Positions 37,133-48,081 of a stretch of 64,000 bases of DNA are shown in pieces. The position numbers and the translations under genes were made by a program. Source of the stretch: Leptodontidium sp. MPI-SDFR-AT-0119 (taxonomy: Eukaryota > Ascomycota > Leotiomycetes > Helotiales > Leptodontidiaceae); the NCBI GenBank assembly GCA_020726505.1, contig JAHLEZ010000008.1, forward strand, positions 2,908,845 through 2,972,844, written 5' to 3'. A model generated the notes under the pieces. It was not told the origin of the DNA, did not search any database, and saw nothing but the letters and a program-made list of their open reading frames with translations. Each line of letters opens with the position of its first letter. Position 1 is the first letter of the stretch.

Positions 37133-39872
37133 TCACTTGTTCTGTGCACGATGCTGCAAAAACCACCTTCTGACGCTCTCTTCCTCTCTCTCTCGATATC
37201 CAGCGAGTGCAAAAATAGCTTCTTTCACATTCTCAAGCATCCTATCGTAAGCTTGAATGTTCTTGTTCATGAAGAACCCCTCCATATCTGTCACAATGTC
37301 TCTCCGAGCAAACCCCTCCAAAGTGGCTCTCAAGCAACGCTCGATGAGCGTCGGATTTCCTTTCAATGCGGTTGTGACAGCGTCGAAGTTCACTTTGACT
37401 AATTCCCAGAACAGGCCACGCACCTCCCGATTCTGTCCTAGTTCGGTAGCAGCAATTAAAATATCCTGCGCCGGAACTTGTGTGAGAACAAAGTTGAAGA
37501 GGTCTGGTAGTATCTCCTCTTGCTGCACATGGCAAAGAGCACGGAGAATGATTTCTTTTTCGCTGGACAACACAGCTGTTTTCCATTTCGACTTCAGACC
37601 ATTGTAGGCAATGTCATCGCCATTCCGAATGGCAATAGAGAGAACAGGACCAAGCAGTGATGGCGATATGATGATATTGTCGTCAGCACTGATGTATGCT
37701 TTGAACAATCTCTTGGCTTCATTTGTGATTCTTAGTCCAGTCAGCGTTGAAGAGCGAAATAAAACATGGGGGGATCACCTGGCTTCTCCGTTCAAACCTG
37801 CTATCTCGTACAAGATTGCATTTCGTTGTATGACCGAAAAGTCCGTAGAAAACCCGGTTTGAAAGCTTATTGTCTTTAGTTGGAAGGCGAGGAGCTCCAG
37901 AGTGAATGCATTTAAGCCAGCAATGATAGTATCATCATCCGCAAATATCGAGGACATCCTGGTCAGCGACTCTCTGACCTGTCTCCAGACAAAATGGTTG
38001 CTCTCTTCCTGGAAGTTTTGCAGAAAAGAGAGAAGATCAGAGGTTTTCGAGTGGCCCGAGAATGCTAAAGCTGCTGCATCGGCAATCAACCCTATCTTGT
38101 CTGGCGCACTGAGTTGTCGAAGATGCGTGCAGATATTCTGCTGTAGATGTGGCGAGTATTGCGTCCTGAAAAATCCGAGATTATCAGAGTTGAGCTTGAT
38201 GATTGCAACATTTGGGGTTTGTATCGATGCTTGTGGACTCGAGAATTCAGCCTTTGTTGCAGTTCCGTGAAATCCCAAAGGAATCCACCACATGCTTTCT
38301 CCCGACATATTTGTCTCATTCTTTCTGTTTGCGATGTACCTGGATTGGTGAACATTCACCTGGCCATCGGCCTCATCCACCTTCACAACAGGATATCCCA
38401 TTTGCTCGGTCCAATTTCTCATCATAACGGAGACATCTTGACCATACGAATGGCTGATATGGTCCCATAGATTTTCTGTCGTAGAGTTTCCAAAGGAATG
38501 CTGTTTCAGATAGCTACTCACACCATTCAACATCTTATCTTGGCCAATATGGCCAGCAAGCATGCGTAGAATTGAAGCCCCTTTGATGTAGCTAATGGCG
38601 TCGAAAACCTGATCCACATCCAGAGGATGACTAACTTCCGTCTTTATTGGATGCGAGCTGGAAAGAGAATCAAGCCCCAAGGCTAACTGTAGGCCATCAC
38701 ATGAGAAAAGTGACCATATATCGTACTTGGGATGCAAGTGGTCAACAGCTACTCTTCCGATCCACGTGGCAAAACCTTCATTCAACCATAGATCGTCCCA
38801 CCAAGCCATTGTCACGAGGTTCCCGAACCATTGATGAGAGATCTCATGCGCAATGGTGTATGCGATTCTCGTTTTATTCATTGGATCCGATGTTTTTTCA
38901 TCAAACAAGAGTGCTGCTAAGCGGAAAGTTGCTAGACCCCATCCCTCCATCGCTCCCCGAGCCTTTTATTGTGTCAGCCAAAGACCTCAAGAAAGTTCGA
39001 ATGTTACCCACAAATTCATGTACTGCAAGCAAATCCAATTTTGGAAGAGGGTAGTCAATTCCGAACAGCTTGGAAAAGTAGTCGATGTACGGACCCACGT
39101 GCTCCAACGCAAAGTGGGCTTGGGTAGCAAGTCCTCTGGTAGTATAGACTCGCACAGCGATCCTTTGTCCTTGATAGGCTCTGACAGTGAAATCTTCCAC
39201 GTACTCAAAGTCTCCAATGGCCTAGGTGAGTAGATATGTACTCATCCGAGGTGTGCGTTCGAATTTTACAATTTTGCATCCCGGGCTCCCAGGAACCGAT
39301 TGAATTTCCTCAACAGGCATATTGCTCAAACCAACAAGACTCTCAGGGATTTCAAGAGTGAGACCAAAAGTTGCTTTGAGGCTCGGCTCGTCGAAACAAG
39401 GGAAGGCAGTGCGAGCATGTGAAGACTCAAAATGGGTGCTAAACATGAGGTAGCCATGGCCATCGCTTGGAGTAGCAGGCGACGGCTCGGATGCTGGCCT
39501 ATACTTGGATTGATAAAAGCCTGACAAGCTGTCCTTAATGAAGCCTTGGAAATGAATAGAAAGCAACACCGAGTTTGCGATTGGTATTTCATTCTCAAAC
39601 GACAATCGAAGCTGTTGTTGTTCTTCATTGCATACAATGGCGATAGCAGGAATAGTTCGATCCCCCAGAAGTACATGCGCTGCAGCAACTTTTAAGTTGC
39701 TTGAGTTTAGCACTATGCGTGAGGTTGCTTCCAGAATATCGAGAGTGATCTTGACTAGCCCACTATAACTTGGCGCTCTGTAGAAATCCATGTCGAATAA
39801 AGAGAGGTCATAGTCGATTGGTTTGACCTCAACGGGGAGGATAGCCCTTTCCTGCAAATCTGTGGCAGCCAT
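37133..39872 (-). CDS. M1-family zinc aminopeptidase with an in-frame TAG and an altered GAMEN motif
   Basis: Puromycin-sensitive-type M1 aminopeptidase that trims N-terminal residues from peptides. Exons 39872-39012, 38962-37779 and 37730-37133 give 880 codons in phase. The zinc site is intact: HEISHQWFGN, then LWLNEGFA 18 residues later, and the ERAP1-like C-terminal helical domain is present. Two oddities. First, codon 217 is TAG (39222-39224) where the family has Trp after MSTYLL; the same frame continues with AIGDFEYVEDF, so this is a point change. Second, the substrate-binding GAMEN motif reads GAMEG, so the Asn that helps bind the peptide is lost. It may be a pseudogene, a readthrough case, or a sequence error. 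I chose the ATG at 39872 (MAATDLQERA). It shares a 739-bp divergent promoter with the ACC-synthase-like gene. Confidence 0.85.
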
Positions 39873-40611
39873 GTTGCGACTGAGTGTGAATTTTGGGGGA
39901 ATTGACTTGGATGTATCGAACAACGAAATTGATGGGACAAGGAGCCAAAGATGGCTGAAATCGTGTCGAAGTGAAGTTCCGCCCTTGCGGGAAATAACAT
40001 GATATTGCACAGTCACATGCCCATCTGCAGAGTCTTCTATTGTCTCTAGGCATGGGCATGCTAGGAACTCCGAACATGGATTCCGAAATCCGAAGCGCGC
40101 TGCAGCAGTATTGGATGTTGTGATGAGAGGAATTGAGAAAGATTCTCAATGGAGAGGCGAGAGTCCGAGTAGAGAAACTCTTGGCAGCGCACGCTAAGAT
40201 AGAAAAGTGCCAGTCAAGCATTTTCCTAACTCAGTTAGTGTAATAGTTGATGAAGCTCGGATTGTTCATTGGCTCGCTAATACCCCTTTGCCAGGACGTG
40301 TGTTTAGATTCGCCAACTGTAACACCAGAGTACTGAGCGCAAGGAGTTCCTGCTCCTTTGTCCCAACATAGCAACATGACGGTAAAGAGTTTCATTGGAT
40401 TCAAACCTGGTCAGCTCCACGTTTTCCTACCACAGGGACTTCGGGGTTCGGTGTAGCCATACCCCGCCGAAGGAAGTCCATCGATTCTACATATATCTAG
40501 GATAGCCGGTATCTTAGATTCTCTGAACTTCGCTCAGATTCACATCTGAATTGTCTCTGAAGTCATCAATTGGACTACCTGGAGCCAGTTTTACCCCTCT
40601 CGCTTTTAGCA
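39873..40611. promoter_or_regulatory. Divergent promoter of M1 aminopeptidase and ACC-synthase-like genes
   Basis: 739 bases between two divergent start codons, no gene seen. Shared control of the two genes is a possibility only. Confidence 0.45.
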
Positions 40612-42238
40612 ATGTCAACGTTACTATCTGAAAGAGGAGAGGAGAATCTCACCGGCCTCGACATTCCATGGCGTTTTGCTCCACCATTACCACGATACAA
40701 CAAGGATTCCAACCCATCAGGCCTCATTCTATTTTCGAGTGCCGAAATCGTAAGTCTTGTAGTCGCACTATCCCTGGTTCCTGAGCTCAGCTTACGTCCT
40801 CAGTCAACAGTCCAAGAGCAGCTTGAAGAGTTTGCGGCCAAGAACGTAAGCTCCTTATCCTACGACTGTGGCGAATAACCCCAAAATGACAGTATCTTAG
40901 GTCAAGATACCAGGAGATGCCTTCTTGTACTCCTTTTCCTCGGCTGGCGGATCACGCTTTCCTAACGCCATGGCATCCTTTCTCAACGATAATTTCCGCC
41001 CCTTTACACCCGTTACTGGCGATCAGATTCTCACTGCTAGTGGGGTGACTCCAATTGAAGATATGATTGGCCTCAATATCGGAGATCCAGGAGATGGTAT
41101 TCTAGTCAGCTCCCCTATTTATGGACGTTTTGAGCTTGATTTTGGGAATGAAGCAAGATTGAAGATTGTGTATGCCAAGATGAAGGGTATGGATAGCTTC
41201 GATGTTGGTATTGTGGAGATATTCCAAGAGGCATTTGAGAAGGCAAGCAAGGCTGGAACAAAAATTAGAGCAGTATTGATAAGTAACCCTAGTAATCCTT
41301 TAGGTACGTCAAGTCCAAGGATGAGATGAAGGATATGCCTTCGGAATGGATGGCTGACAAAGAGGTCTCCACAGGGCAATGCTATCCACCAGAGACGCTC
41401 AAACGTATCATGGAGTTCTGTGGCAGAACCAAGATACATCTTATTAGCGATGAAGTGTATGCTATGTCAGTTTTCGGTCCTGGATATCTCGAAGCAGTCC
41501 CCTTCACAAGTGTCTTGTCTATCGACCCGACCGGGCTGATGGACCCAGAGTACGTACAAGTCATGTATGGTATGAGCAAGGTAAATTTGAGCGATCATCG
41601 TTTAGAAAAGAAAAAATGCTAACAAGGACAGGACTTTGGCGCAGCAGGCCTTCGGCTCGGGTGCTTGATTACTCGAAGCAAGCAGTTGCTAGATGCTTGT
41701 ATCTCGCTCATGTGCGTTTGAACTTCACACAGGGATGATGAAACAAGCTAATTTGTCGATGAAGTCGCTTCCACAATCCAGCTGGGCCATCTATAGCTAT
41801 TGGTACCCGCGATTCTGGAGGACAAAACTTTTACTGCGTCGCTGCTCAAGAGTTGTCGAGACAAGCTTTTGAAAGGATATTCTATCACGACTCGTGCTCT
41901 TGAGGCTGCTGGAATTGAGTATCGAAAGGGCACAAATGCCGGTTTGTTCGTTTATATCGATCTCTCCCCTTATCTGGGCCCAATTTCAGAGGCCGATCCA
42001 AGGGGCGAGTTCGAACTCGCGCAATGCCTAGTTGATCACGGCGTGTTTCTACATCCTGGAGAAGAACACAACGAAGCTCCGGGCTGGTTCAGAGTGTCCT
42101 TTGCTTCGATGGATTTTGAAAGCTTAGAGGAGGGGTTGAGGAGGTAAGTCATATCGATTCCAGGCAGGGGCATCGCTGAAACTTCTCTGTACAAATAGGG
42201 TTACCAAAGGGATTAACTCGCGACGGAAAGCTCTATGA
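40612..42238 (+). CDS. ACC-synthase-like class I aminotransferase with a one-base frame break
   Basis: PLP-dependent fold-type I enzyme of the fungal 1-aminocyclopropane-1-carboxylate-synthase-like group; the real substrate in fungi is often unknown. Exons 40612-40749, 40804-40845, 40901-41303, 41375-41580, 41632-41711, 41765-42143 and 42199-42238. Landmarks are LTGLDIPWRFAPPLPRYNK, SSAGGSRFPNAMASFLN, ISNPSNPLGQCYPPETL, HLISDEVYA (Asp/Tyr for PLP) and YGMSKDFGAAGLRLG, where the Lys forms the internal aldimine. In exon 6 the frame is RFHNPAGPSIAIGT up to about 41805, then the continuation AILEDKTF is one base out. The switch lies at CCC 41806-41808; one C fewer restores the frame. All other junctions are in phase. 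Confidence 0.86.
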
Positions 42239-43197
42239 GATCCAGAAGTACCACTGAGAACCATAGGAGCAATTTGACAACCATCGAGGGAAATTCGCGC
42301 TGCTGCCTAATGAGGCTTTCAGACGCCAATAAAATCTTCTCACTGTCTATTGTCAAGACTATCCATGACTGAGTTGCGAGTTCTATCTTATGTAGACCAT
42401 CTAGCTTCTTCCTGATTCTAGTACTATGTTTTATTCCCCATGGTCTCCAACCAAAATACTTCTGTGACCAGTGAGATGTTTGGTCGAATCACCGCATTCA
42501 CGATGGCCCACTCACGGGTGCACGGAAGATGGAGGGAAAGATCTTGAAAGCGTGTTTAACAGGATTGGTACAGTATACGCAGGGCTATATGGCGAGCAGG
42601 GGCTTGGAATGCTAGAATAAAAGTATTCCTAGTGCGATCTTTTATGAAGAATGTAGATTATTAGTGCACGTCTCGATATGCAGCTGGTTTCTCACAGCAA
42701 TCATTGCATTAATTAGCAGGCCTCAAGTTACAGTGACCAGATCAAGCGGCGATCTCAGAGTCACGGAGGGGATCCTAGAGTCCAGAGGAAATTCAACTTG
42801 TACGAAGGTTCTATAGAAGATAACAACGTCTGCTGTTAGATAGATTTCTCTACTTATCTTCAAATAATATTCTTTGTGCAAACTTAGTGACTGTTTTATA
42901 CCGTACGTAATACACCTCGTCCTTGATCGACTTGCTCAATTACGAATCAGTATTCCAGATACTTAGTGACAAATGCACCCAGAACCGCATCAGTGAAACA
43001 CCTAAGTCTAGTGAACTGCCTTTGACAATTCGGCGATGAGTCGATACGATATGAACGTTACACATTGCTCTTGTAAAACATCTTACTCGCAACATCGGAC
43101 ATCAAGGTGTAGAATATATAATCGCCCTGGCTCCCCTTCCTGCTCGCAATATATAGCACACAATCTAGCTATCCATCCCTGCCCTGCCCTGCCCTGC
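42239..43197. other. Intergenic, no supported gene
   Basis: About 960 bases between the convergent 3' ends of the ACC-synthase-like gene and the ferric reductase. CCCTG pentamers repeat at 43176-43197. Nothing else stands out. Confidence 0.5.
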
Positions 43198-45398
43198 CTA
43201 CCAACTAAACTCCTCCTCCAAGAACACGACATCTCTCTGCCTTGCCAACACCGCCGCCACGCTCCTTGCTTCGTCCGCCATCCCGTCAGGCCCCGAGACG
43301 AAAACGGCAAAATCCCCTTCCACCGCTTGCAACACCGTCTTCACGTCTATCCTCTCACCTACACTGACGTGCAATTCGACACCCATTTCATGAAGGCCGG
43401 CCTCCAGCTGCTCGACAATGCGCGGGCCCCTCACCCCCCAGAATAACAGCACGCGGCCCTCGAACCGCCGCATCAAAGGAAGTGCGGCAGTAATACCGAT
43501 CCCTCCCGCTAGAACGACAAGCGTGCAGCATGATGACAGAGGGGTATATGTGCCTGCGTTATACGAACTCTCGACAAGCACGCACAGCGAAGTATGCTGT
43601 CGGATCAGGGACGTGGTACCGGATTTAGTACGGAGGAAGAAGGTGGTTGTGTGCACCGAGGTGTCTGGGAAGGCAGTGGTGGATGTGACCTTCTTGGAGG
43701 AAGGGAACTGGTGTTCGAGGCAGGAGGCGGATTGTTCGGTTGTTGGCCTGGCTGGTGTTTCCGAGACCTCTTTTGTTGAGGAATGAGATCCAGATCTGGG
43801 GAATTCGGAGGAATCGTGCTCCTCCTCCTGCCTGTGCTTGTCTAAGGATGCGAAATTTGAGCCGGCCACGGAAAACGGGTGATTCTCCCAGACGCGCCAT
43901 GTAAGAGTTGGAAAGTAGAGATAGGCATGTCCAGCTGCGCTGATACCGGGAATATCGATGCGCAGGTAGTCGTCGTCGATGATAGTGATATGAGCAGTCC
44001 GGACGCCGTTGCTGGTGATGCGGAGAAGTCGCAGAACGCGGTCGAAGCCCCAAACTGCTATAGCAGTGTAGATCCAGGTCTCGTACCCCCACTGGTGCTC
44101 GTAGCGGTAGAAGATGTGATAGTAGCAACCTACAATGGCGAGAACAGAGAGGGAAATATGTATCAGTAGGAAGACTTCGTACGCGTGCTGGCGAAAAGTG
44201 CGGATAGAAAGGGGGAAGATAAAACACATGCAGAGGGTTGCGATGATACCCCAGTACCAGTACTGGAACTTGCTCTCTGCATTGTAGCCACCTGAAGTGA
44301 CGTAGATCTGCAGGAAAATAATTGAGTGTAATACCGCCTGTAGCATGCAGATTGCCGCGATCCAGCGATGGAGGAGCAGGAATGTTGAGTGAGACCAGCC
44401 AGTTATCCACAAGAGGACGTTATTTCGGCCAGAATATAGTATGAGGAGGGGAATGTTTGCAAAAGACAGGACCCCGAGCCGATTAGCCACATAAGTTGAT
44501 ATCTCATTGCTGGTGTCGGGATACCAGGTGTTGGGTTGCACCGAGGTGAAACTTATCGCGGAAAAGATGATGTTCAGGATGACCAGGAAGGCGATGAAGA
44601 AAGCCCTTCCTCGAGTGGGAATCGAGATAATGCCATGAAGCTGTGTTGGGAACCGAGAAGACCCGAAAATGAAGGGGTAGTTTAGGTATGCATTGAAACG
44701 TCCTCTTAGGCTCCTGGGAAACGGGAAGAATCGTAGTAGTGAGATCGCAATTGGGAGGACAAATCCGGACAAGAGAACCACAAGTCTAAGCAGAAAAATT
44801 AGTAGGTGCGACCGAAACATCTATCTGGTCACCACGATTTTCCTTACCCATATCTCTCGTGTGTTATCTCCCCATTTTCAAAATTTGCGAGTGTTGAGTA
44901 CTGAATATTGTAGTCATCATCAGACACGAGTTGTGTTGAATTGAGCATCATCCCCGAGCTGTTGTACACCGTCGTTGGTGGCGATGGGATCTTCAGCAGA
45001 GCCTCTTCAAACGGCTCCTTGGGATCTGGTTGATCAGGCTGGATGCCAGCCACGTTTAGGGACCAATACTTCTCTAATCTCCAAACTGGTAGATCTACAC
45101 AGCGACTGGCAACGCACCATGCCAGGGTTTGCAGGAAAATGTCGTCCGTGGCATAGCATTCTGGAGGCGTGCTAAATTCGGCCATGCTAGCCATATCGGC
45201 CATGTGCTCCATACTGCCACCTTCGACCACGCTGCAGTTCAACTGGGCTGACGATATCGCTGCTCGACAAGCAAACGCACAGGTTGGCTTGTACATTGTG
45301 ATGGGATAACCAACCAAGCCATGGCGTGTACGACCACTCGTGACATGCCCAGCGACATGGCCAAGAAAACAGAGAAGGAATATGTGAAGGATAGTCAT
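43198..45398 (-). CDS. Ferric reductase (FRE/NADPH-oxidase-like transmembrane flavocytochrome)
   Basis: Plasma-membrane metalloreductase that passes electrons from NADPH through FAD and two haems to extracellular Fe(III)/Cu(II) for uptake. Exons 45398-44848 and 44785-43198 give 712 residues in phase. Order: signal peptide (about 1-18), a Cys-containing extracellular domain, then several membrane spans. Haem-ligand His residues are in HSTFLLLHRWIA, AVLHSIIF and the later LLIHISLSVLAIVG. The FAD site reads HPFSVAG. A long Ser/Thr/Glu-rich insert precedes the NADPH-binding GGIGITAALPLMRR, and the C-terminus has VSGPDGMADEARSV and ends FLEEEFSW. The insert makes it longer than the minimal family member. 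No iron-permease or oxidase gene is adjacent. Confidence 0.93.
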
Positions 45399-46208
45399 CC
45401 TGGTCGTAGGAATGGGTTGAAACGGGACTGGTATGGATGGAGGCAGTGGGAATTATTTCTACCCGGCTGACCAAGTAACAAACAAAGCCTTAAGACTCAA
45501 AGGTGCGTACATTGTATCTGAGAGGACGAAGACGCTCAGAGGGTATATATACATATACATGTATGAGACGGATTGAAAATATTTCTCTGCTAAAGGGGGT
45601 TGCTAACTAGGAGGGAGGAGGAGAAGAAGAAACAACCACTCGATACGGCTGCTCTCATCAAAAGATCAGAAGAAGGAAAAAGACTCAAAACAACTCACTC
45701 ACGACATTGACTAAGTGCGGATCTCGCAGCGTGAGTGGGATAGCGTTCAGAGGAGGAAGAGGCTATGAGTGGTAGGGAGGGAGTGGAAAGGTTAGGCCGC
45801 GTCGCTCTCGCGATTCAAAGTGAGTGAGTGCAGTACAGTGCAGTGCAGTACAGTATAATTCAGCACAGCACAGCACCGACCTGCTTAGTACTTACTGTAC
45901 AGGAATAGCGGTGGGGGGATGCAGGGGAGCGGCAGCGGCACTACCTTCCAGTAAATTTACCTACATAGGTTCTTTAACCCTTTTAAGGCAGCGTACTCGG
46001 CTAAAGTTGATGCTTTCGCTTGTTCGCCAATTGAAAGTAGAAGGACAGTGGAGTTCAGTGAGTGAGTGAGTATCTTTTAGTCAAAGCAGGCACTTCGTTC
46101 GAGTAAGGTAGGTAAGTAAAGAGTAAAAAACATTGCCAACCCATCATGACCTGACCTCATGATCCTCCTCGTCCATAAAGTAAATTCGAGTCCCTTCCTT
46201 GCATCATC
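45399..46208. promoter_or_regulatory. Upstream region of the ferric reductase gene, with CAGTACAGTG-type repeats
   Basis: 810 bases with no gene. A cluster of CAGTACAGTG/CAGCACAGCA units lies at about 45830-45880, and GAGTGAGTGAGT at 46057-46069. A regulatory role is not shown. No GATA-dense block that would point to an SreA-type site was evident by eye. Confidence 0.45.
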
Positions 46209-48081
46209 TCATCTCATCTCCTCCTCCCAGAACTCCTTCCCGCCCTCGGCAAAGCCCCGTTCGAGCCACAGCACCGTCTTCAGCCCTCTCAGAATCTCGT
46301 CCCAACTCCAACCTCCCGCCTTAAAGTCGCCCTCCTCCAGTTCTAGCTGCTGCTGCCAAACTTTACGCAAGCACATCGCAAACCACCCTCGATCCCCTCC
46401 GCCCTCTCCGCCCCGGCCCGCCCCGATCCCGCCAACGATTAAGATCCACACCACAAGGTGCGGAAGGATTGAATGCAAGTTGGCCAGGTCGACGCCCTCA
46501 AGAAAAGCTCTGAGGCGTGAGGCGAGCGTGCGGCGGATTCGCCCTCCGACCGGCGTGAGACGGATATTTGAGTAGATGTACAAAAGTAGGGCGTGCAGCA
46601 GCGGGGCAATGATGCCTACGGCGCCTGTAACATGATGTGTGGGCGACGTCGTTGGAGAGTGCGTGTGTGAGTGGGAAATGAGATCTAGAAGCACGTATTC
46701 GACCATGTACGCGCGATCTGGATACGATGCCTGTTCTAGAGCCACGATGCCGTATGGAGCTGTGTGGTCGATGAAGGCTGCTAGCGAGTGCAGTTCTCGT
46801 AGGAGAGGAAGGAGACGCCCGTTGCCTGAGTTGAGGGCCGCATCCGCGAGAGTCGGGTCGATGAGTAAGGTTGGCGGTTCTGTTCCTGGACTGTAAAAAG
46901 AGCTGAGAGGAAGCAGATCAGGAAATGGGACGAAAGGAAATCTGGGCGTGGAGTTCCAGCGTGTAGCGTTGCAGAGATCGGCCCTAGGACGTGTTGTTCA
47001 GTGATCCTGAAATGCTTTGTATATCAAAACCTGAAGCAACCCACCAAAGTATAAGACGTCTGAGAACACGGTTGATACAAAGGCTTTCTAAGCCACCCTT
47101 CAATTCAACCATTTGTTTCAGACCATTCAAATGGATGAGCGCCCGTGACCTGTCACCATTTAGATTCTGAGGCATATCATGTCAGCCTGCGACCATACGA
47201 CCAAAGGGTGACTTCAGCTTCTGCTCCAACTTCAAGGGAAGGCGATGGAGCGTGATTTCTCGTACCTCCATGTTAGCCAAACACGCCACAGCAGCAATTG
47301 TGCCAGTGGGAATGTCGCGGCCGCCCGTCTGCGCCAGTGTCGAATTGATCGCAGATATGGCTTCGTGAAGGTACATCACACTTTCTGTGCCCACAGATCG
47401 ATCCTTGCTGGCCTCGCGAGCGGCAAAGTATATGATAGAGTAACACATAGAAGTTCATAGCTGCTGCCAATTTGGGACTTGAACGAGTCGAGATTATCCT
47501 CGTGGACCGATGTGCGAACAGTGTTTGCTCCTCCTAGAAGAATTTTTTTTTTTTTAGTTATAAATCTGTTCCTAAGAACGCAAACCAGCAAATATCACTG
47601 CATGCGTACCATCGTGGAGCAATTGGTGCACCCTAGGCCGGAGGGGTATTGGTAAAACATCGAATGGTACCGATCCATGAAGCGAGGAACCCAATACTGG
47701 CTCTATGGACACCTTCGCCACATCCACCCGCCTCCCACGCAGGACGTGTGTATCTCGCCTTATTGTGCTCTCAAGATTTGGGCATACTGAAACGCAGCGG
47801 TACGAGCCAGTTGTTTGACTGACCGCTTTTTCAGATGGGATTAAACCCGAGGCTTGGGATAGAGAAGGCTCTGCTCTTGCAGGACTTGATTGTGGGCTCT
47901 CCTCTATTCTCGGGCGCAACGACTTGTGAACATCTCTAAGCCGGTTCTGCTTTTGACGTTTAGCATATTTGTTTCGTTGGTGCCAGCCCATCGCATTTGC
48001 CCTGATCGCCCTCGCCGTCTCTTTGTCCGGCTTGGTTGTGCCGTACAGGTTGACGAAGGATACACTCGGATTGGACGCCAT
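46209..48081 (-). pseudogene. Decayed fungal transcription-factor-like (DUF3468/Fungal_trans_2-type) gene
   Basis: The protein resembles the large fungal family with a short N-terminal SFVNLYG...RANAMGWHQR module and a C-terminal fungal-specific regulator domain. Exon 1 starts at the ATG 48081 and contains PFDVLPIPLRPRVHQLL. A later block (47182-47448) has IIYFAAREASK, AINSTL and TIAAVACLANMEV; the next has ALIHLNGLKQMVELKGGLES and joins by an in-phase intron (donor after 47045, acceptor before 46983) to a 257-residue C-terminal exon beginning ADLCNATRWN. Two breaks: the frame changes by one base between about 47440 and 47480, and an in-frame TGA lies at 47182-47184 with no intron able to skip it. 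I call it a pseudogene, but two sequence errors would also explain it. There is no Zn2Cys6 motif. Confidence 0.6.

Noticed and set aside
39217..39237. A 20-nt GTACAT...TAG intron that would remove the stop in the M1 gene
   Set aside because: Too short for a spliceosomal intron, and it would delete conserved residues and shift the frame.
43176..43197. CCCTG repeats considered as a telomere-like or CRISPR-like array
   Set aside because: Only a few direct pentamers, no spacers, not a telomeric unit. No CRISPR array exists anywhere in the window.
37133..45398. M1 peptidase, ACC-synthase-like enzyme and ferric reductase as a biosynthetic cluster
   Set aside because: No core synthase, transporter or pathway regulator is present, and the functions do not form a pathway. 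Proximity alone is not evidence.
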